64,000 bases of DNA from Mycobacterium gordonae (GCF_001417955.2 NZ_LKTM01000361.1:118048-182047); one strand, 5' to 3'. Positions 1-9,483 are shown, counted from the first letter of the stretch. Numbers and translations: made by a program. The notes: generated by a model not told the origin, from the sequence alone.

Positions 1-1
1 G

Positions 2-109
2 TTGACCGGCGAGCCGGTGGAGGTGGGCGACGGCCCGTCGGGGACGAAGGGCAGTGCAAACTCAGGCCAAACGACCCCTGCGGAAACGGCTGATCGCGCC
101 ATAGATTGA
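2..109 (+). CDS. possible 3' end of an upstream gene (partial)
   Basis: An open frame enters from the left edge and ends at a TGA at 107-109. Its residues (LTGEPVEVGDG and onward) have normal mycobacterial composition but match nothing I recognise. It could equally be non-coding leader of the USP gene that follows, since a weak DosR-like box lies inside it. Low confidence. Confidence 0.2.
   Translation: MTGEPVEVGDGPSGTKGSANSGQTTPAETADRAID
61..107 (+). promoter_or_regulatory. weak DosR-like box with -10 hexamer upstream of the first USP gene
   Basis: Positions 61-80 match the DosR palindrome consensus (TTSGGGACTWWAGTCCCSAA) at about 12 of 20 positions, mostly in the GG.C core and the CCC half. 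TAGATT (102-107) fits a TANNNT -10 and starts 31.5 nt after the box centre, one base further than in the two strong boxes of this window. The match is poor and alone would not be convincing. Confidence 0.35.
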
Positions 110-134
110 TGGTGAGCGAAAGTCAGGAGCCGAC

Positions 135-908
135 ATGAACCAGCTGGACGCGAAGTCGGTGGTGGTGGGTGTCAACGGTTCGCAAGCCGCGGTCAACGCG
201 GCCAAGTGGGCGATCGACGAGGCGCTGAGCCGGCAGATGCCGCTTCGCCTGGTGTATGTGATCACCGGCGGGGACGTGGGGCAGGCTTCCGAGTGGGAGC
301 TCGAACGCGCCGAAATGGTGCTGTCGCAGGCGGAGAGCGCGGTACTCAGCGCCGCGCAGGCCCAGGGAAAGCCGGTCGAGATCGAGACCGCCATCCGCTC
401 CGGAGACCCGGCACAGGCCCTGATCGACACGTCTCAGGACGCGGCCCTGGTGTGTGTGGGTACCTCCCGTCGCGGCTGGGCCGCTGACGGGCTCCTGGGC
501 CCGACGGCCGCCGCGCTGGTCACCCACGCGCACTGTCCGGTAGCGGTGATCCGCACCAACCCTGACGGGTCGCCCACCCAGGTGGGGGTGATCGCCGTCG
601 TCCTCAACGACGACCCCGACAACGACGAAGTGGTCCGGCTGGCGATGGAGGAAGGGCGACGCCGGCACGCGATCGTGCGGCAGATCGACCGCCGCCTGGA
701 CAGCTGGGTCCGCCGCTACCCCGACGTGCCGGTGCAGATCGTGGCGTCCGGAACCGGCGCCCGAGTGGTGGACGAGAACCACAGTCGGGCAATTGATCTC
801 GCGATTGTCGGCGAGTCCGAGGCGGCTGAACTACCGGGCCTGGCGATCCCGAACTGCCATCCGATCCTCGGGTATCCGGACTGTTCGGTATTGCTGGTCC
901 GGCACTAA
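135..908 (+). CDS. universal stress protein family, tandem USP domains, degenerate ATP motif
   Basis: This 257-aa protein has two Rossmann-like USP domains: the first opens with VVVGVNGSQAAVNAAKWAIDEA, split here as VVVGVNGSQ and AAKWAIDEA, and the second covers about residues 150-257. Mycobacterial tandem USPs are dormancy-associated cytosolic proteins that usually bind ATP through G-x2-G-x9-G-[ST]. Here that site reads VGTSRRGWAADGLLGP, so the second Gly and the final Gly-Ser/Thr are altered, and the second domain has no such motif; ATP binding may be lost. The ATG at 135 follows AGGAG at 124-128. The next gene is convergent with a 4-nt gap. Confidence 0.85.
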   Translation: MNQLDAKSVVVGVNGSQAAVNAAKWAIDEALSRQMPLRLVYVITGGDVGQASEWELERAEMVLSQAESAVLSAAQAQGKPVEIETAIRSGDPAQALIDTSQDAALVCVGTSRRGWAADGLLGPTAAALVTHAHCPVAVIRTNPDGSPTQVGVIAVVLNDDPDNDEVVRLAMEEGRRRHAIVRQIDRRLDSWVRRYPDVPVQIVASGTGARVVDENHSRAIDLAIVGESEAAELPGLAIPNCHPILGYPDCSVLLVRH

Positions 909-912
909 AGGT

Positions 913-3900
913 CTAACCGACCTCGATCGTGCTGCCCGGCAACAGCCGGTGAATCCGGCCTCGGCACTCGACGTCAATCGGCCCGGCGCCGCCGGATTCC
1001 GCGGTCAGCGTGGCACTGCGCCCGCTGAGTTCCAGATGCAGGCGGTGACCGCGGTAGACGAACGGAAACTCGATCGGCCCAAGGCCTTCCGGCCACTGCG
1101 GGCTGAGGATCAGCCGGTCGTCCCGGGTTTCCAGGCCGGTGAAGCACCGCTGCAGCAGATCGATGCTGCCCGCCATGGCCGCCAAGTGGATCCCTTCGGC
1201 GGTGGTGCCGCCCTGGATGTCGGTGATGTCGGAATCGAGCACCTGCTGGAAGTACTCGAGGGCGTTGGCGCGGTTGGCGCGGGCCAGGACCCAGGAGTGC
1301 ACGACCGCGCTCAATGTCGACCCGTCGGAGGTCCGGGCCAGGTAGTAGTCGACCGTCTTGGGAATCTGCGCGGGCGCGAAGTGGTAGCCGAGCCTGCCGA
1401 ACAGGCCGAGCAACTCTTCGGATGACAGCAGGTAGAACAACATCAACGCGTCGGCCTGCTTGGACGCTTTGTAGTTGTTGACGCTGTCGTTCTCGGCTTC
1501 GAGAATGCGGTCGAGTCGCTGGATGTTGTCGTACCGCTGGCGGTAACCCTCCCAATCCAGCTCGGCCAGTTCGGAATAGCCTTCGAACTGACTGATGACG
1601 CCATCGTGGAACGGCACGAACATGCGACGGCTCACGTGGTCCCAGCGCTCCCGCTCCTGGGTCGTCAGGCCGAGCTTCGCGACGAGTTCGAGGCGGTCGC
1701 GCAGTGGCAACAGGTCCAGCGCCTCCATCGCCCGCACGATGACCCAGACCGCCATCACGTTGGTGTAGGCGTTGTTGTCGATCCCGTCGTATTCCCGCCC
1801 GGGATAGCCGGAATGGAACTCATCGGGCCCGATGATGCCGCGGATCGTGTAGCGGCCCAGGCTGGCGTCGAACTTGGCCAGGCCCACCCAGAAACGCGCG
1901 ATCTCGACCAGCATCTCGGTGCCGTAGTCCACCAGGAACTGGCGGTCGCCGCTGACCTGATAGTTCTGCCAGGTGTTGTAGGCGACGGCGAGCCCGACGT
2001 GGTGTGCCCGGGCACTGGCGTCGGGAAGCCAGCGACCCGACTGCGGATTGAGATGGACTTCCTGACTTACTTCGCGTCCGTCGCTGCCCGACTGCCACGG
2101 AAACATGGCGCCCAGATGGCCGGCGCGGCGCGCCGCGCGGCGAGCTTCCGGGAGGCGCCGGTACCGGTACAGCAGCAACGAGCGGGACACGTTCGCCATC
2201 CGCAGGCTCAGCACCGGGGAGATGAAAAGTGCGTCCCAGAACACATGTCCGCGGTAGGCCTCACCGTGCAGTCCCCGGGCCGGGACGCCGGCGTCGAGTT
2301 CGGCGGTGTGCGGCGAGAGGGTCTGCAGCACGTGCACCAGATGCAGACGCAGGATCCGCAGCGCGCCCTCCCGGTCGGAAAGGCCGATGTTGCACTGCTC
2401 CCACAGCCTCGCCCACGCCCGCGCGTGCGCCTGGTGCAACTCGTCATAACGCCCGGCGGCGTCCAGGCTTTCGGCCGCGGCGCCGACCGGTTCGGCGATG
2501 GCGGCGTCCCGGCCGGTGAAGATGGTCACGATCTTTTCCAGCGTCACCGGCCGGCCCGCCGACACCGCGACTTCGATGTGTTGGCCGCCGCGATTGTGCT
2601 CGCGGATGGTCTCCGAGCGCGCGTCGGCCGGAGTGTCGCCGTGCCACGCACTGCTGCGGGCGGCCAGCGCGATCGCGATGCGCGATTGCGAGGTCTCGGT
2701 GCGCAGAACCACGCCGTTGGGCGCGATCTCGTCGATCACCGCTTCGGACAGGTGCGCGCTGGACAGCGGCTTGTAGCGCTCCACCATGGTGTTGCGTACG
2801 GTGGCGTCCACCAGCGATTCGAATTCGACCGTGCCGGACCAGTTCTCGGGGTGGACCGTGGTCTTCATGGCCAGCAGGTGGGGATCGTGCATCGACGCGA
2901 AGCGCTGCTGTTCCAGTGTCGTGATCCGGCCGGCGCCGTCGGTGAACCGGACCCGCCGGGACAGCGTGGCATGGCGTAGGTCGAACACCTGCCGGTAGGA
3001 CAGAATTTCGGCCTGGTCGATGTCGAACCAGGGTCCACCGTCGATGCGCAAGGTGAGGGACAGCCAATTGGGCAGGTTGACCAGGCTCTCGTTCTCGATG
3101 GTCCGGCCCGCGATCTGGTCGGCGAGGATGTTGTAGACGCCGGTCGCGTAGGTGCCGGGGTAATGGTGCTGCGACGCGGTGGCTTCGGCGGCGCAGCCCC
3201 GGGTGGCGACGTAGCCGTTGCCCACGGTGCACAGCGTTTCGCGCAACCGCTCGCTCGCCGGGTCGTAGTGGTCGTAGACGAGTTCCCACGCATGGTGCGG
3301 AGCCTGCGACTCCTCTTTCAGGTCATCGGCCAGTCGTTGCAGGAATTCGGCTACTGCAGCCGGGTTTTCGAGGCTGAAGCTCGCGGACGACGGCCGGTCG
3401 CCGCCCTCGAGGTGACGTACCGCGATGCCCATGCCGTCGAAGCGAATCGCGTCGAACGCGTCCTCGTCGCTGATGTCGTCGCCGATGAAGATCGGCAGGG
3501 CGGTGGTGGATGTCGAATCCTCCTGCGCCGCCAGGTGTTCCAGGATCCAGTGCAGCGCTCTGCCCTTGTCCCAGGCGACGTTCGGGCGCAACTCCACCAA
3601 CTTTCGTCCGGTGGTGACGCGCAGCCCCGTCGCACGCCCGAGCCGGCGCACCGCCGCGATCACCTGATCGACGGCCTGCGGATCGGTGTTGCGGTAGTGC
3701 ACGGCCACCGCATAGCGTTTGCGTTCCACGATGGTGCCGGGGATGTCTTTGAGTTCTTCGGCCAAATGTGTTGCCGCACGGACCAAGACGCCGATCGACG
3801 CCGCGGCGTCGGTGTTCCGGTGCAGCGTGCCGTCCGGCGCGACGAGTTCGAAACCGTGACTGCCGGCGAACCACAACCCGTCGACGTCGACCTTGTGGCG

Positions 3901-4590
3901 AAGGTCGGCCAGGTCCCGGCCGCTGATCACCGCCACCGGGCACTGCCGGCTCAATGCCCGCAACGCCTCGGCGGCGCCGGGCACCAGCTTCGCCGAATCC
4001 GGCTGGCCGACGATGTCGGCCAGGGTGCCGTCGAAGTCGACGAACGTCACGGGCTGGCGCGCGGTGACGAGTTCCTTGAGCTGGCTGTAGACCTGCAGGG
4101 CGTCGGTGATGGCCGAGATCACCGCGTCCACGTTGCGCACCGAGATCTCGGCAAGGTCCGCGATGACCGCGTCGGCCCCGTGCGCCGTGAGTTCCTCGCC
4201 GCCGTGGTCGAGCCCGATCACCAGGCTGAAACCTGCGGCGCAGGCGTCTTCGACCGCCGCGGGATCGTGCTCGATGACCGCGCAGCGGTCGGGGCGGACC
4301 TTCAGCCGGGCCGCGGTCCGGGTCAGCACCGACGAGTCCTGCTCGTCGGCGAGCTCGACCGCGTCGACATCGACCAGTTGATCGATGACGCCGTTCGACA
4401 GTTGTGCCCCGCCACGGTTGGTCGAGTAGACGGCCGTACCGATGCCGGCGTCGCGTAGCCGGCGCAGCAACGGTCCGGTCGAATCGGAGGCCTGAAAGCC
4501 ACCGGAAACCGCCGCGGAGACTAACCCGTCGAGGTTCAGGATCACTGCATCGTGGTAGCGCCGGTCAATGGTCGCGGGCCATTCGGTCAC
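913..4590 (-). CDS. otsB1: OtsB1-type fusion: HAD-like / trehalose-6-phosphate phosphatase / glycoside hydrolase 65
   Basis: About 1225 aa in three parts. Residues 10-160 are a reduced HAD-like domain, 181-420 a trehalose-phosphatase domain with the DxDGT nucleophile motif (TFVDFDGTLAD, D185/D187), and about 440-1200 a GH65 (maltose/trehalose/kojibiose phosphorylase-type) domain with the acid Glu in GPDEFHSGYPG. The layout matches M. tuberculosis Rv2006, and it is divergent from a Rv2005c-like USP as there. The open frame reaches 5013, but that would overlap the USP by 280 nt, so I choose GTG at 4590 (VTEWPATIDRRYHD), which fits the family N-terminus. The first HAD domain is shorter than I recall for Rv2006 (1327 aa) and its DxD reads LNLDG. 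Whether the GH65 part is an active phosphorylase cannot be told from sequence. Confidence 0.9.
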   Translation of the reverse strand: MTEWPATIDRRYHDAVILNLDGLVSAAVSGGFQASDSTGPLLRRLRDAGIGTAVYSTNRGGAQLSNGVIDQLVDVDAVELADEQDSSVLTRTAARLKVRPDRCAVIEHDPAAVEDACAAGFSLVIGLDHGGEELTAHGADAVIADLAEISVRNVDAVISAITDALQVYSQLKELVTARQPVTFVDFDGTLADIVGQPDSAKLVPGAAEALRALSRQCPVAVISGRDLADLRHKVDVDGLWFAGSHGFELVAPDGTLHRNTDAAASIGVLVRAATHLAEELKDIPGTIVERKRYAVAVHYRNTDPQAVDQVIAAVRRLGRATGLRVTTGRKLVELRPNVAWDKGRALHWILEHLAAQEDSTSTTALPIFIGDDISDEDAFDAIRFDGMGIAVRHLEGGDRPSSASFSLENPAAVAEFLQRLADDLKEESQAPHHAWELVYDHYDPASERLRETLCTVGNGYVATRGCAAEATASQHHYPGTYATGVYNILADQIAGRTIENESLVNLPNWLSLTLRIDGGPWFDIDQAEILSYRQVFDLRHATLSRRVRFTDGAGRITTLEQQRFASMHDPHLLAMKTTVHPENWSGTVEFESLVDATVRNTMVERYKPLSSAHLSEAVIDEIAPNGVVLRTETSQSRIAIALAARSSAWHGDTPADARSETIREHNRGGQHIEVAVSAGRPVTLEKIVTIFTGRDAAIAEPVGAAAESLDAAGRYDELHQAHARAWARLWEQCNIGLSDREGALRILRLHLVHVLQTLSPHTAELDAGVPARGLHGEAYRGHVFWDALFISPVLSLRMANVSRSLLLYRYRRLPEARRAARRAGHLGAMFPWQSGSDGREVSQEVHLNPQSGRWLPDASARAHHVGLAVAYNTWQNYQVSGDRQFLVDYGTEMLVEIARFWVGLAKFDASLGRYTIRGIIGPDEFHSGYPGREYDGIDNNAYTNVMAVWVIVRAMEALDLLPLRDRLELVAKLGLTTQERERWDHVSRRMFVPFHDGVISQFEGYSELAELDWEGYRQRYDNIQRLDRILEAENDSVNNYKASKQADALMLFYLLSSEELLGLFGRLGYHFAPAQIPKTVDYYLARTSDGSTLSAVVHSWVLARANRANALEYFQQVLDSDITDIQGGTTAEGIHLAAMAGSIDLLQRCFTGLETRDDRLILSPQWPEGLGPIEFPFVYRGHRLHLELSGRSATLTAESGGAGPIDVECRGRIHRLLPGSTIEVG

Positions 4591-4662
4591 GTCAGTGACG
4601 ATGCCACAGGGTGGCCCCCGATTGGCCGCCGAAAAGGCAATGAAGGTCGCACGTCCCTGTAC

Positions 4663-4713
4663 TTGGTGACTAAAGCCCCACGACCCAGGTCGGTTCGGGC
4701 AATAGCGTTTTCG
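4663..4713 (+). promoter_or_regulatory. DosR-type promoter of the USP operon
   Basis: Box at 4663-4682 (TTGGTGACTAAAGCCCCACG) matches the 20-bp DosR consensus at 15 positions. TAGCGT (4703-4708) is a TANNNT -10 beginning 30.5 nt from the box centre, which puts the expected start site about 42 nt from the box centre, typical of a DosR-proximal site. The block 4694-4713 (TTCGGGCAATAGCGTTTTCG) recurs with one mismatch at the same spacing before the USP gene at 11583. Confidence 0.65.
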
Positions 4714-4732
4714 GTAACGGAGGGAGAACGGA

Positions 4733-5638
4733 ATGGACGCGATGGCTGACCGCCACGGCATCCTCGTCGGGGTGGACGGATCGGAACCATCGAACGCTGC
4801 GGTGGTGTGGGCCGCGCATGAGGCGGCGCTGCGCCACGTTCCCCTGACGCTGGTCCACATGGTGACCGCGGCAGTCCCGATGTACCCGGAGATGCCGCTG
4901 TCGATGGGCATGGGCATATGGCGGGATGAGGACGGCCGGCGGGTGCTCAAACACGCCGTCAAGGTGGCCGAAGACATCGTCGGTGCGGCCACCCGGCCGG
5001 TGCCGATCTCCACCGAACTGAAGTGCTCGCCACCGGTTCCGACTCTGGTTCAGCTGTCCGCGCAGGCGGAAATGCTGGTAGTGGGCAGCCACGGGCGCTC
5101 GGCGTTGGGGCGCGGACTGCTCGGGTCGGTGAGCTCGTCGGTGGTGCGACGCGCGAATTGCCCCGTAGCGGTGATCCGCGACGAAGACACCCGGACGGGA
5201 GCCCCGGTCGTCGTGGGGATCGACGGGTCGCCGGCGTCCGAACTGGCGACGGCGATCGCGTTCGAGGAAGCCTCCCGGCGCGGGGCCGAGCTCAGAGCGG
5301 TCCATGCGTGGAGCGACATCGAAGCGGTCGAACTGCCCGGCCTGGACTGGACGATCTTCAAAGAGGACGCGGATCTCATCCTGGCCGAGCGCCTGGCGGG
5401 ATGGCAGGAGCAGTTCCCGGATGTGACGGTGCACCGCGTGGTGGTGTGTGACCGGCCAGCCCGACAGCTGATCGAGCAGGCGGAGTCGGCGCAGCTCGTG
5501 GTGGTGGGCAGCCATGGCCGCGGCTCGGTGGGCGCCATTCTGCTGGGGTCGGTCAGCAACGCGGTGCTGCACTCCACCAGCACGCCCGTTATCGTCGCGC
5601 GACCGGTGCAGGCCCCGTCCCGGCGACTGACAGTCTGA
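4733..5638 (+). CDS. universal stress protein, tandem USP domains (Rv2005c-like)
   Basis: This 301-aa cytosolic protein contains two complete USP domains. Both carry the canonical ATP-binding motif: VGSHGRSALGRGLLGS in the first and VGSHGRGSVGAILLGS in the second. The family is linked to hypoxia and nitric-oxide survival and is often DosR-controlled. The ATG at 4733 follows a GGAGGGAG Shine-Dalgarno; an ATG three codons later is an alternative. It is divergent from otsB1 and is the first gene of a five-gene plus-strand operon, with 4 nt to the next gene. Confidence 0.93.
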   Translation: MDAMADRHGILVGVDGSEPSNAAVVWAAHEAALRHVPLTLVHMVTAAVPMYPEMPLSMGMGIWRDEDGRRVLKHAVKVAEDIVGAATRPVPISTELKCSPPVPTLVQLSAQAEMLVVGSHGRSALGRGLLGSVSSSVVRRANCPVAVIRDEDTRTGAPVVVGIDGSPASELATAIAFEEASRRGAELRAVHAWSDIEAVELPGLDWTIFKEDADLILAERLAGWQEQFPDVTVHRVVVCDRPARQLIEQAESAQLVVVGSHGRGSVGAILLGSVSNAVLHSTSTPVIVARPVQAPSRRLTV

Positions 5639-5642
5639 AGTC

Positions 5643-7163
5643 ATGGAGTTTGCGATCACCGCCGAACGGTCAGCCGATGCCACTACAGCCCCGTTTCTGG
5701 ATGTCCGGGAGACGCACACCGGCGTGGTGGTGCTCGCCGGAGACCGGGCGTACAAGGCCAAAAAGCCGGTGCTGACCGATTTCGTCGATTTTCGCACCAC
5801 CGAGCAGCGCGAGCATGCCTGCCGGCGGGAGGTCGAGTTGAACCGCCGCTTGTCGCCCGAGGCCTATCTGGGGGTGGCCCATCTGTCCGATCCGGCCGGA
5901 GGCGCCGATGAGCCGATCGTGGTCATGCGCCGCTATCGGGATCAGGATCGGCTGGCATTTCTGGTCACCGGCACCGGGCCCGGCGAATCAGCCGAGAGCC
6001 TGCTGGACGCTGTCGCCGCCGTGCTGGCGGAGTTCCACAAGGGGGCCGAGCGCAGCCCGCTGATCAGCACCCAAGGCGAGGCCGGCGCGGTGGACCAGCG
6101 TTGGCGGGCCAACCTCAAGGAACTGCACCAGTTCACCGCGATTCCCGGTGTGACGCGGGAAGTCATCGACCGTATCGAACGTCTTGCCGCGCAATACATC
6201 GCCGGCCGGGGGCATCTGTTCGCGAGCCGGATCGACCAGGACAACATCGTTGACGGCCACGGCGACCTGCTCGCCGACGACATCTTCTTCGTCGAAGGCC
6301 GCCCGGCACTGCTGGACTGCCTCGAATTCGACGACCAACTGCGTCATCTCGACCGGATCGACGACGCCGCCTTCCTGGCCATGGACCTGGAATTCCTGGG
6401 GCGTAAAGACCTCGGCGACTACTTCCTGGCCCGCTACGTCGCGCTGACCGGCGACAAAGCGCCGTCCTCGCTGCATCACTTCTACATCGCTTACCGCGCG
6501 GGGGTACGGGCCAAGGTCGATTGTGTGCGGTTCCTGCAGGGCAGGGCGGAGTCGGCCGACGACGCCGCCCGGCACCTCGAGATCGCCGCGGATCACCTCG
6601 CCGCCGGAGCCGTCCGGCTGGCACTCATCGGCGGAAACCCCGGCAGCGGGAAGTCCACCGTGGCCCGGGGACTCGCCGAACAGGTCGGCGCGCATGTCAT
6701 CTCCACCGACGATGTGCGCCGGGAACTGCGGGATTCGGGCGCCATTTCCGGGAGTCCGGGGGTGCTGGACTCCGGTCTCTACAGCCCCGACAATGTGGCC
6801 GCTGTCTACGAAACCGTTTTGCGGCGGGCCCGCATCCACCTGGGTGAGGGGCAGTCGGTGATCCTCGACGGAACGTGGCAGGACCCGGGTCTGCGCGCGC
6901 AGGCCCGCCGGATGGCCGCCGAAACCCATTCGCGTGCAGTGGAAATCATGTGCGCCGTGCCGGTGGAGACGACGGCGGGCCGAATCGAACAGCGGGCGGC
7001 GGGAAACTCCGACGCCACCCCGGACATCGCCGCGGCGCTGGCTGCCCGCCGCGACGCCTGGGAGTCAGCAGTCCGGCTGGACACCTCTCAGCCGCTGAAA
7101 GTTTCGGTGGCACAGGCATGTAACGCCTGGCGCCAGGCGACCGACGTCAATCTTCTGCACTGA
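5643..7163 (+). CDS. APH-like phosphotransferase fused to a P-loop kinase domain (Rv2004c-like)
   Basis: 506 aa in two halves. Residues 1-310 resemble the aminoglycoside-phosphotransferase/choline-kinase fold, with a catalytic-loop-like VDGHGDLLADDIFF and LLDCLEFDD metal region. Residues 325-506 are a P-loop kinase with Walker A GNPGSGKST (about 330-338), as in gluconate-kinase/zeta-like folds. The substrate is unknown. M. tuberculosis Rv2004c has the same architecture, length (about 498 aa) and place next to a USP in the DosR regulon. It starts 4 nt after the USP stop, so co-transcription from the DosR-like promoter is likely. Confidence 0.85.
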   Translation: MEFAITAERSADATTAPFLDVRETHTGVVVLAGDRAYKAKKPVLTDFVDFRTTEQREHACRREVELNRRLSPEAYLGVAHLSDPAGGADEPIVVMRRYRDQDRLAFLVTGTGPGESAESLLDAVAAVLAEFHKGAERSPLISTQGEAGAVDQRWRANLKELHQFTAIPGVTREVIDRIERLAAQYIAGRGHLFASRIDQDNIVDGHGDLLADDIFFVEGRPALLDCLEFDDQLRHLDRIDDAAFLAMDLEFLGRKDLGDYFLARYVALTGDKAPSSLHHFYIAYRAGVRAKVDCVRFLQGRAESADDAARHLEIAADHLAAGAVRLALIGGNPGSGKSTVARGLAEQVGAHVISTDDVRRELRDSGAISGSPGVLDSGLYSPDNVAAVYETVLRRARIHLGEGQSVILDGTWQDPGLRAQARRMAAETHSRAVEIMCAVPVETTAGRIEQRAAGNSDATPDIAAALAARRDAWESAVRLDTSQPLKVSVAQACNAWRQATDVNLLH

Positions 7164-7174
7164 AAGGAACGCGC

Positions 7175-9448
7175 ATGACCACAACCGACAGCTACGTCGC
7201 CGATATCTCGGCGCTGCGTTTGACCGACGCCGAGGAGGCCGGTGGTAAGGGCGCCAACATGGGCGAACTGGTCGCCGCCGGCCTGCCGGTTCCACCGGGG
7301 TTCGTCCTGCTGCGCGGCGGCTACCAGGCGGCGATGCGGGCCGGCGAGGTAGATGCCGAACTCGCCGCGCTGCACCGCGAAGCGCTGGCGCAGGTCGACA
7401 ACAGCGCCCGGTTGGCCGAGCTGTGCCAGCGGATGCAGAAACTGGTGAGCAAGGCGGGCGTCAGTGACGACGTCCGCGCGCAGCTGCTCGACTCCTATGC
7501 CAAGTTGGGATCCAACTGCGTTGTGGCTGTTCGCTCTTCGGCAACAGGTGAGGACGGCGCCGACGCATCATTCGCCGGGATGAACCGGACGCTGACCAAT
7601 ATCACCGGTGGCGAAGACTTGATCGACGCCGTCACGCAGTGCTGGGCGTCGCTGTTCAGCCCACGCGTCATCACCTACCGGTCCAGCCGCGGATTCACCG
7701 CCGACCCGGCCATGGCCGTCGTCATCCAGCAGATGGTCGCCTCGGAGAAGTCCGGCGTCGCGTTCAGCGCCGACCCCAGCACGGGGGAGCGCGACCACCT
7801 CGTCATCGAGGCCGCGCTGGGTCTCGGCGAGGTCGTGGTGTCCGGGAAGGTCCAGCCCGACACCTACGTCGTCGACAAGAAGACCCTGCAGGTGCGCGAC
7901 TTCTCGATCGGGTACCAGGCTTTCAAGATCGAACGTGGTGCCGATGGGCACGACGTCATCGTCGACCTGACGCCCGAACAGGCGCAGGCGCGCGTTCTCG
8001 ACGACGACGCGCTGCGCCGGGTCGCCGAACTCGTGGTCGCCACCGAGAACCACCACGGCTGCCCTCAGGACGTTGAATGGGCGATCGCCGACGGCAAGAC
8101 CTGGTTGGTGCAGGCCAGGCCCATCACCATGCTGTACGACCACGAATCGGAGGATTCCGGCGAATCCGGTGTGTTGGTGCGGGGGCTGCCGGCGGCCCCC
8201 GGGGCGGCGTCCGGGCGGGTCCGGGTGCTGCGCACGCCTCAGGAAGGTAACCGGCTGCAGGACAACGAGATTCTGGTCGCGCCGATGACCAACCCGGACT
8301 GGCTGCCGGCGATCCGCCGTGCGGCGGCGCTGGTGACCGAGACCGGCGGCATGACCTGTCACGCGGCCATCGTCGCGCGCGAACTGCGGGTGCCCTGCGT
8401 GGTCGGCGCCCGCGACGCGACGACGATCCTGCACGACGGCCACATGGTCACCGTCGACGGCGCCCGCGGCACCGTCACCGCCGGAGCTGCCGCCGCACCA
8501 GCGCAGGTGACGGCGGCCACGCCCGCCCCGATCACCACGGTCAGTGAAACCACCGGCACCAAGATCTACGTCAACCTGGCGATCCCGGACACCGCCGAGG
8601 CGGTTGCCGCGCAGGATGTCGACGGAGTCGGCCTGCTGAGGGCCGAATTCCTGCTCACACAGGCTCTTTCGGGACGGCACCCGCGCGATCTGATCGCGCG
8701 TGGCGAGCAGGCCGGCCTGGTGGACGCGATGGTGGCCTCGATCGGCCGCATCGCCGCCGCGTTCGGCCACCGGCCGGTGGTCTACCGCGCCACCGACTTC
8801 CGCAGCAACGAATTCCGCGGATTGCAGGGCGGCGAGGCCTACGAGCCGGTCGAGCACAACCCGATGATCGGCTACCGGGGCTGCTACCGCTACGTCAACG
8901 AGCCCGACCTGTTCGCCCTGGAACTGGAGGCACTGGCGCGGGTGCGGGAACGCAACCCCAACGTGCACCTGATGATTCCGTTCGTCCGGACGCGGTGGGA
9001 GCTGGAATCCTGCCTGGCGCAGGTGGATGCGAGCCCACTGGGCAAGCAGCGCGGCCTGCACCGGTGGGTGATGGCCGAAGTGCCGTCGGTGATGTTCTGG
9101 TTGCCCGAGTACATCGCGATGGGCATCGACGGGGTGTCGATCGGCAGCAACGACCTCACCCAGCTGGTTCTGGGGGTCGACCGCGACTCCGACATCTGCG
9201 CCGAGCTGTTCGACGAATCCGATGGCGCGGTACTCGATGCGATCGGACGGATCATCTCGACGGCCCGCAAGCACGGCATCACCTCGTCGCTGTGCGGCCA
9301 GGCGCCGTCGACCAACCCGGCCTTCGCCGAACACCTGGTCCGGATGGGCATCACCTCGGTGTCGGTCAACCCGGATGCGGCTGCGGCCACCCGGCGCACC
9401 GTCGCGGCCGCCGAACGCCGGCTGTTGCTGGAATCGGTGCGCGGTTGA
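7175..9448 (+). CDS. ppsA: phosphoenolpyruvate synthase (pyruvate, water dikinase)
   Basis: 757 aa with the full family architecture: N-terminal PEP/pyruvate-binding ATP-grasp region (GGKGANMGELVAAG, then VRSSATGEDG), the phosphohistidine swivel signature TGGMTCHAAIVARE with His396, and a C-terminal TIM barrel ending in SIGSNDLTQLVLGVDRDS and Cys707 in SSLCGQAPS. It makes PEP from pyruvate with ATP giving AMP and phosphate, an entry to gluconeogenesis. It lies 11 nt after the kinase gene with an AAAGGAA ribosome site, within the presumed DosR-driven operon. I do not recall a complete ppsA at this position in M. tuberculosis. Confidence 0.9.
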   Translation: MTTTDSYVADISALRLTDAEEAGGKGANMGELVAAGLPVPPGFVLLRGGYQAAMRAGEVDAELAALHREALAQVDNSARLAELCQRMQKLVSKAGVSDDVRAQLLDSYAKLGSNCVVAVRSSATGEDGADASFAGMNRTLTNITGGEDLIDAVTQCWASLFSPRVITYRSSRGFTADPAMAVVIQQMVASEKSGVAFSADPSTGERDHLVIEAALGLGEVVVSGKVQPDTYVVDKKTLQVRDFSIGYQAFKIERGADGHDVIVDLTPEQAQARVLDDDALRRVAELVVATENHHGCPQDVEWAIADGKTWLVQARPITMLYDHESEDSGESGVLVRGLPAAPGAASGRVRVLRTPQEGNRLQDNEILVAPMTNPDWLPAIRRAAALVTETGGMTCHAAIVARELRVPCVVGARDATTILHDGHMVTVDGARGTVTAGAAAAPAQVTAATPAPITTVSETTGTKIYVNLAIPDTAEAVAAQDVDGVGLLRAEFLLTQALSGRHPRDLIARGEQAGLVDAMVASIGRIAAAFGHRPVVYRATDFRSNEFRGLQGGEAYEPVEHNPMIGYRGCYRYVNEPDLFALELEALARVRERNPNVHLMIPFVRTRWELESCLAQVDASPLGKQRGLHRWVMAEVPSVMFWLPEYIAMGIDGVSIGSNDLTQLVLGVDRDSDICAELFDESDGAVLDAIGRIISTARKHGITSSLCGQAPSTNPAFAEHLVRMGITSVSVNPDAAAATRRTVAAAERRLLLESVRG

Positions 9449-9483
9449 CGAGCTAACCGTCCCGCACGCAAGGAGGTACCGCC

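Noticed and set aside
1606..2979. 457-codon plus-strand frame opposite otsB1
   Set aside because: It is antisense to conserved GH65 sequence, and its protein has biased His/Arg/Val-rich composition and no domain; a GC-codon shadow.
4591..5013. N-terminal extension of otsB1
   Set aside because: It would overlap the divergent USP gene and its DosR-like promoter; the translation is antisense to the USP and lacks similarity to the family.
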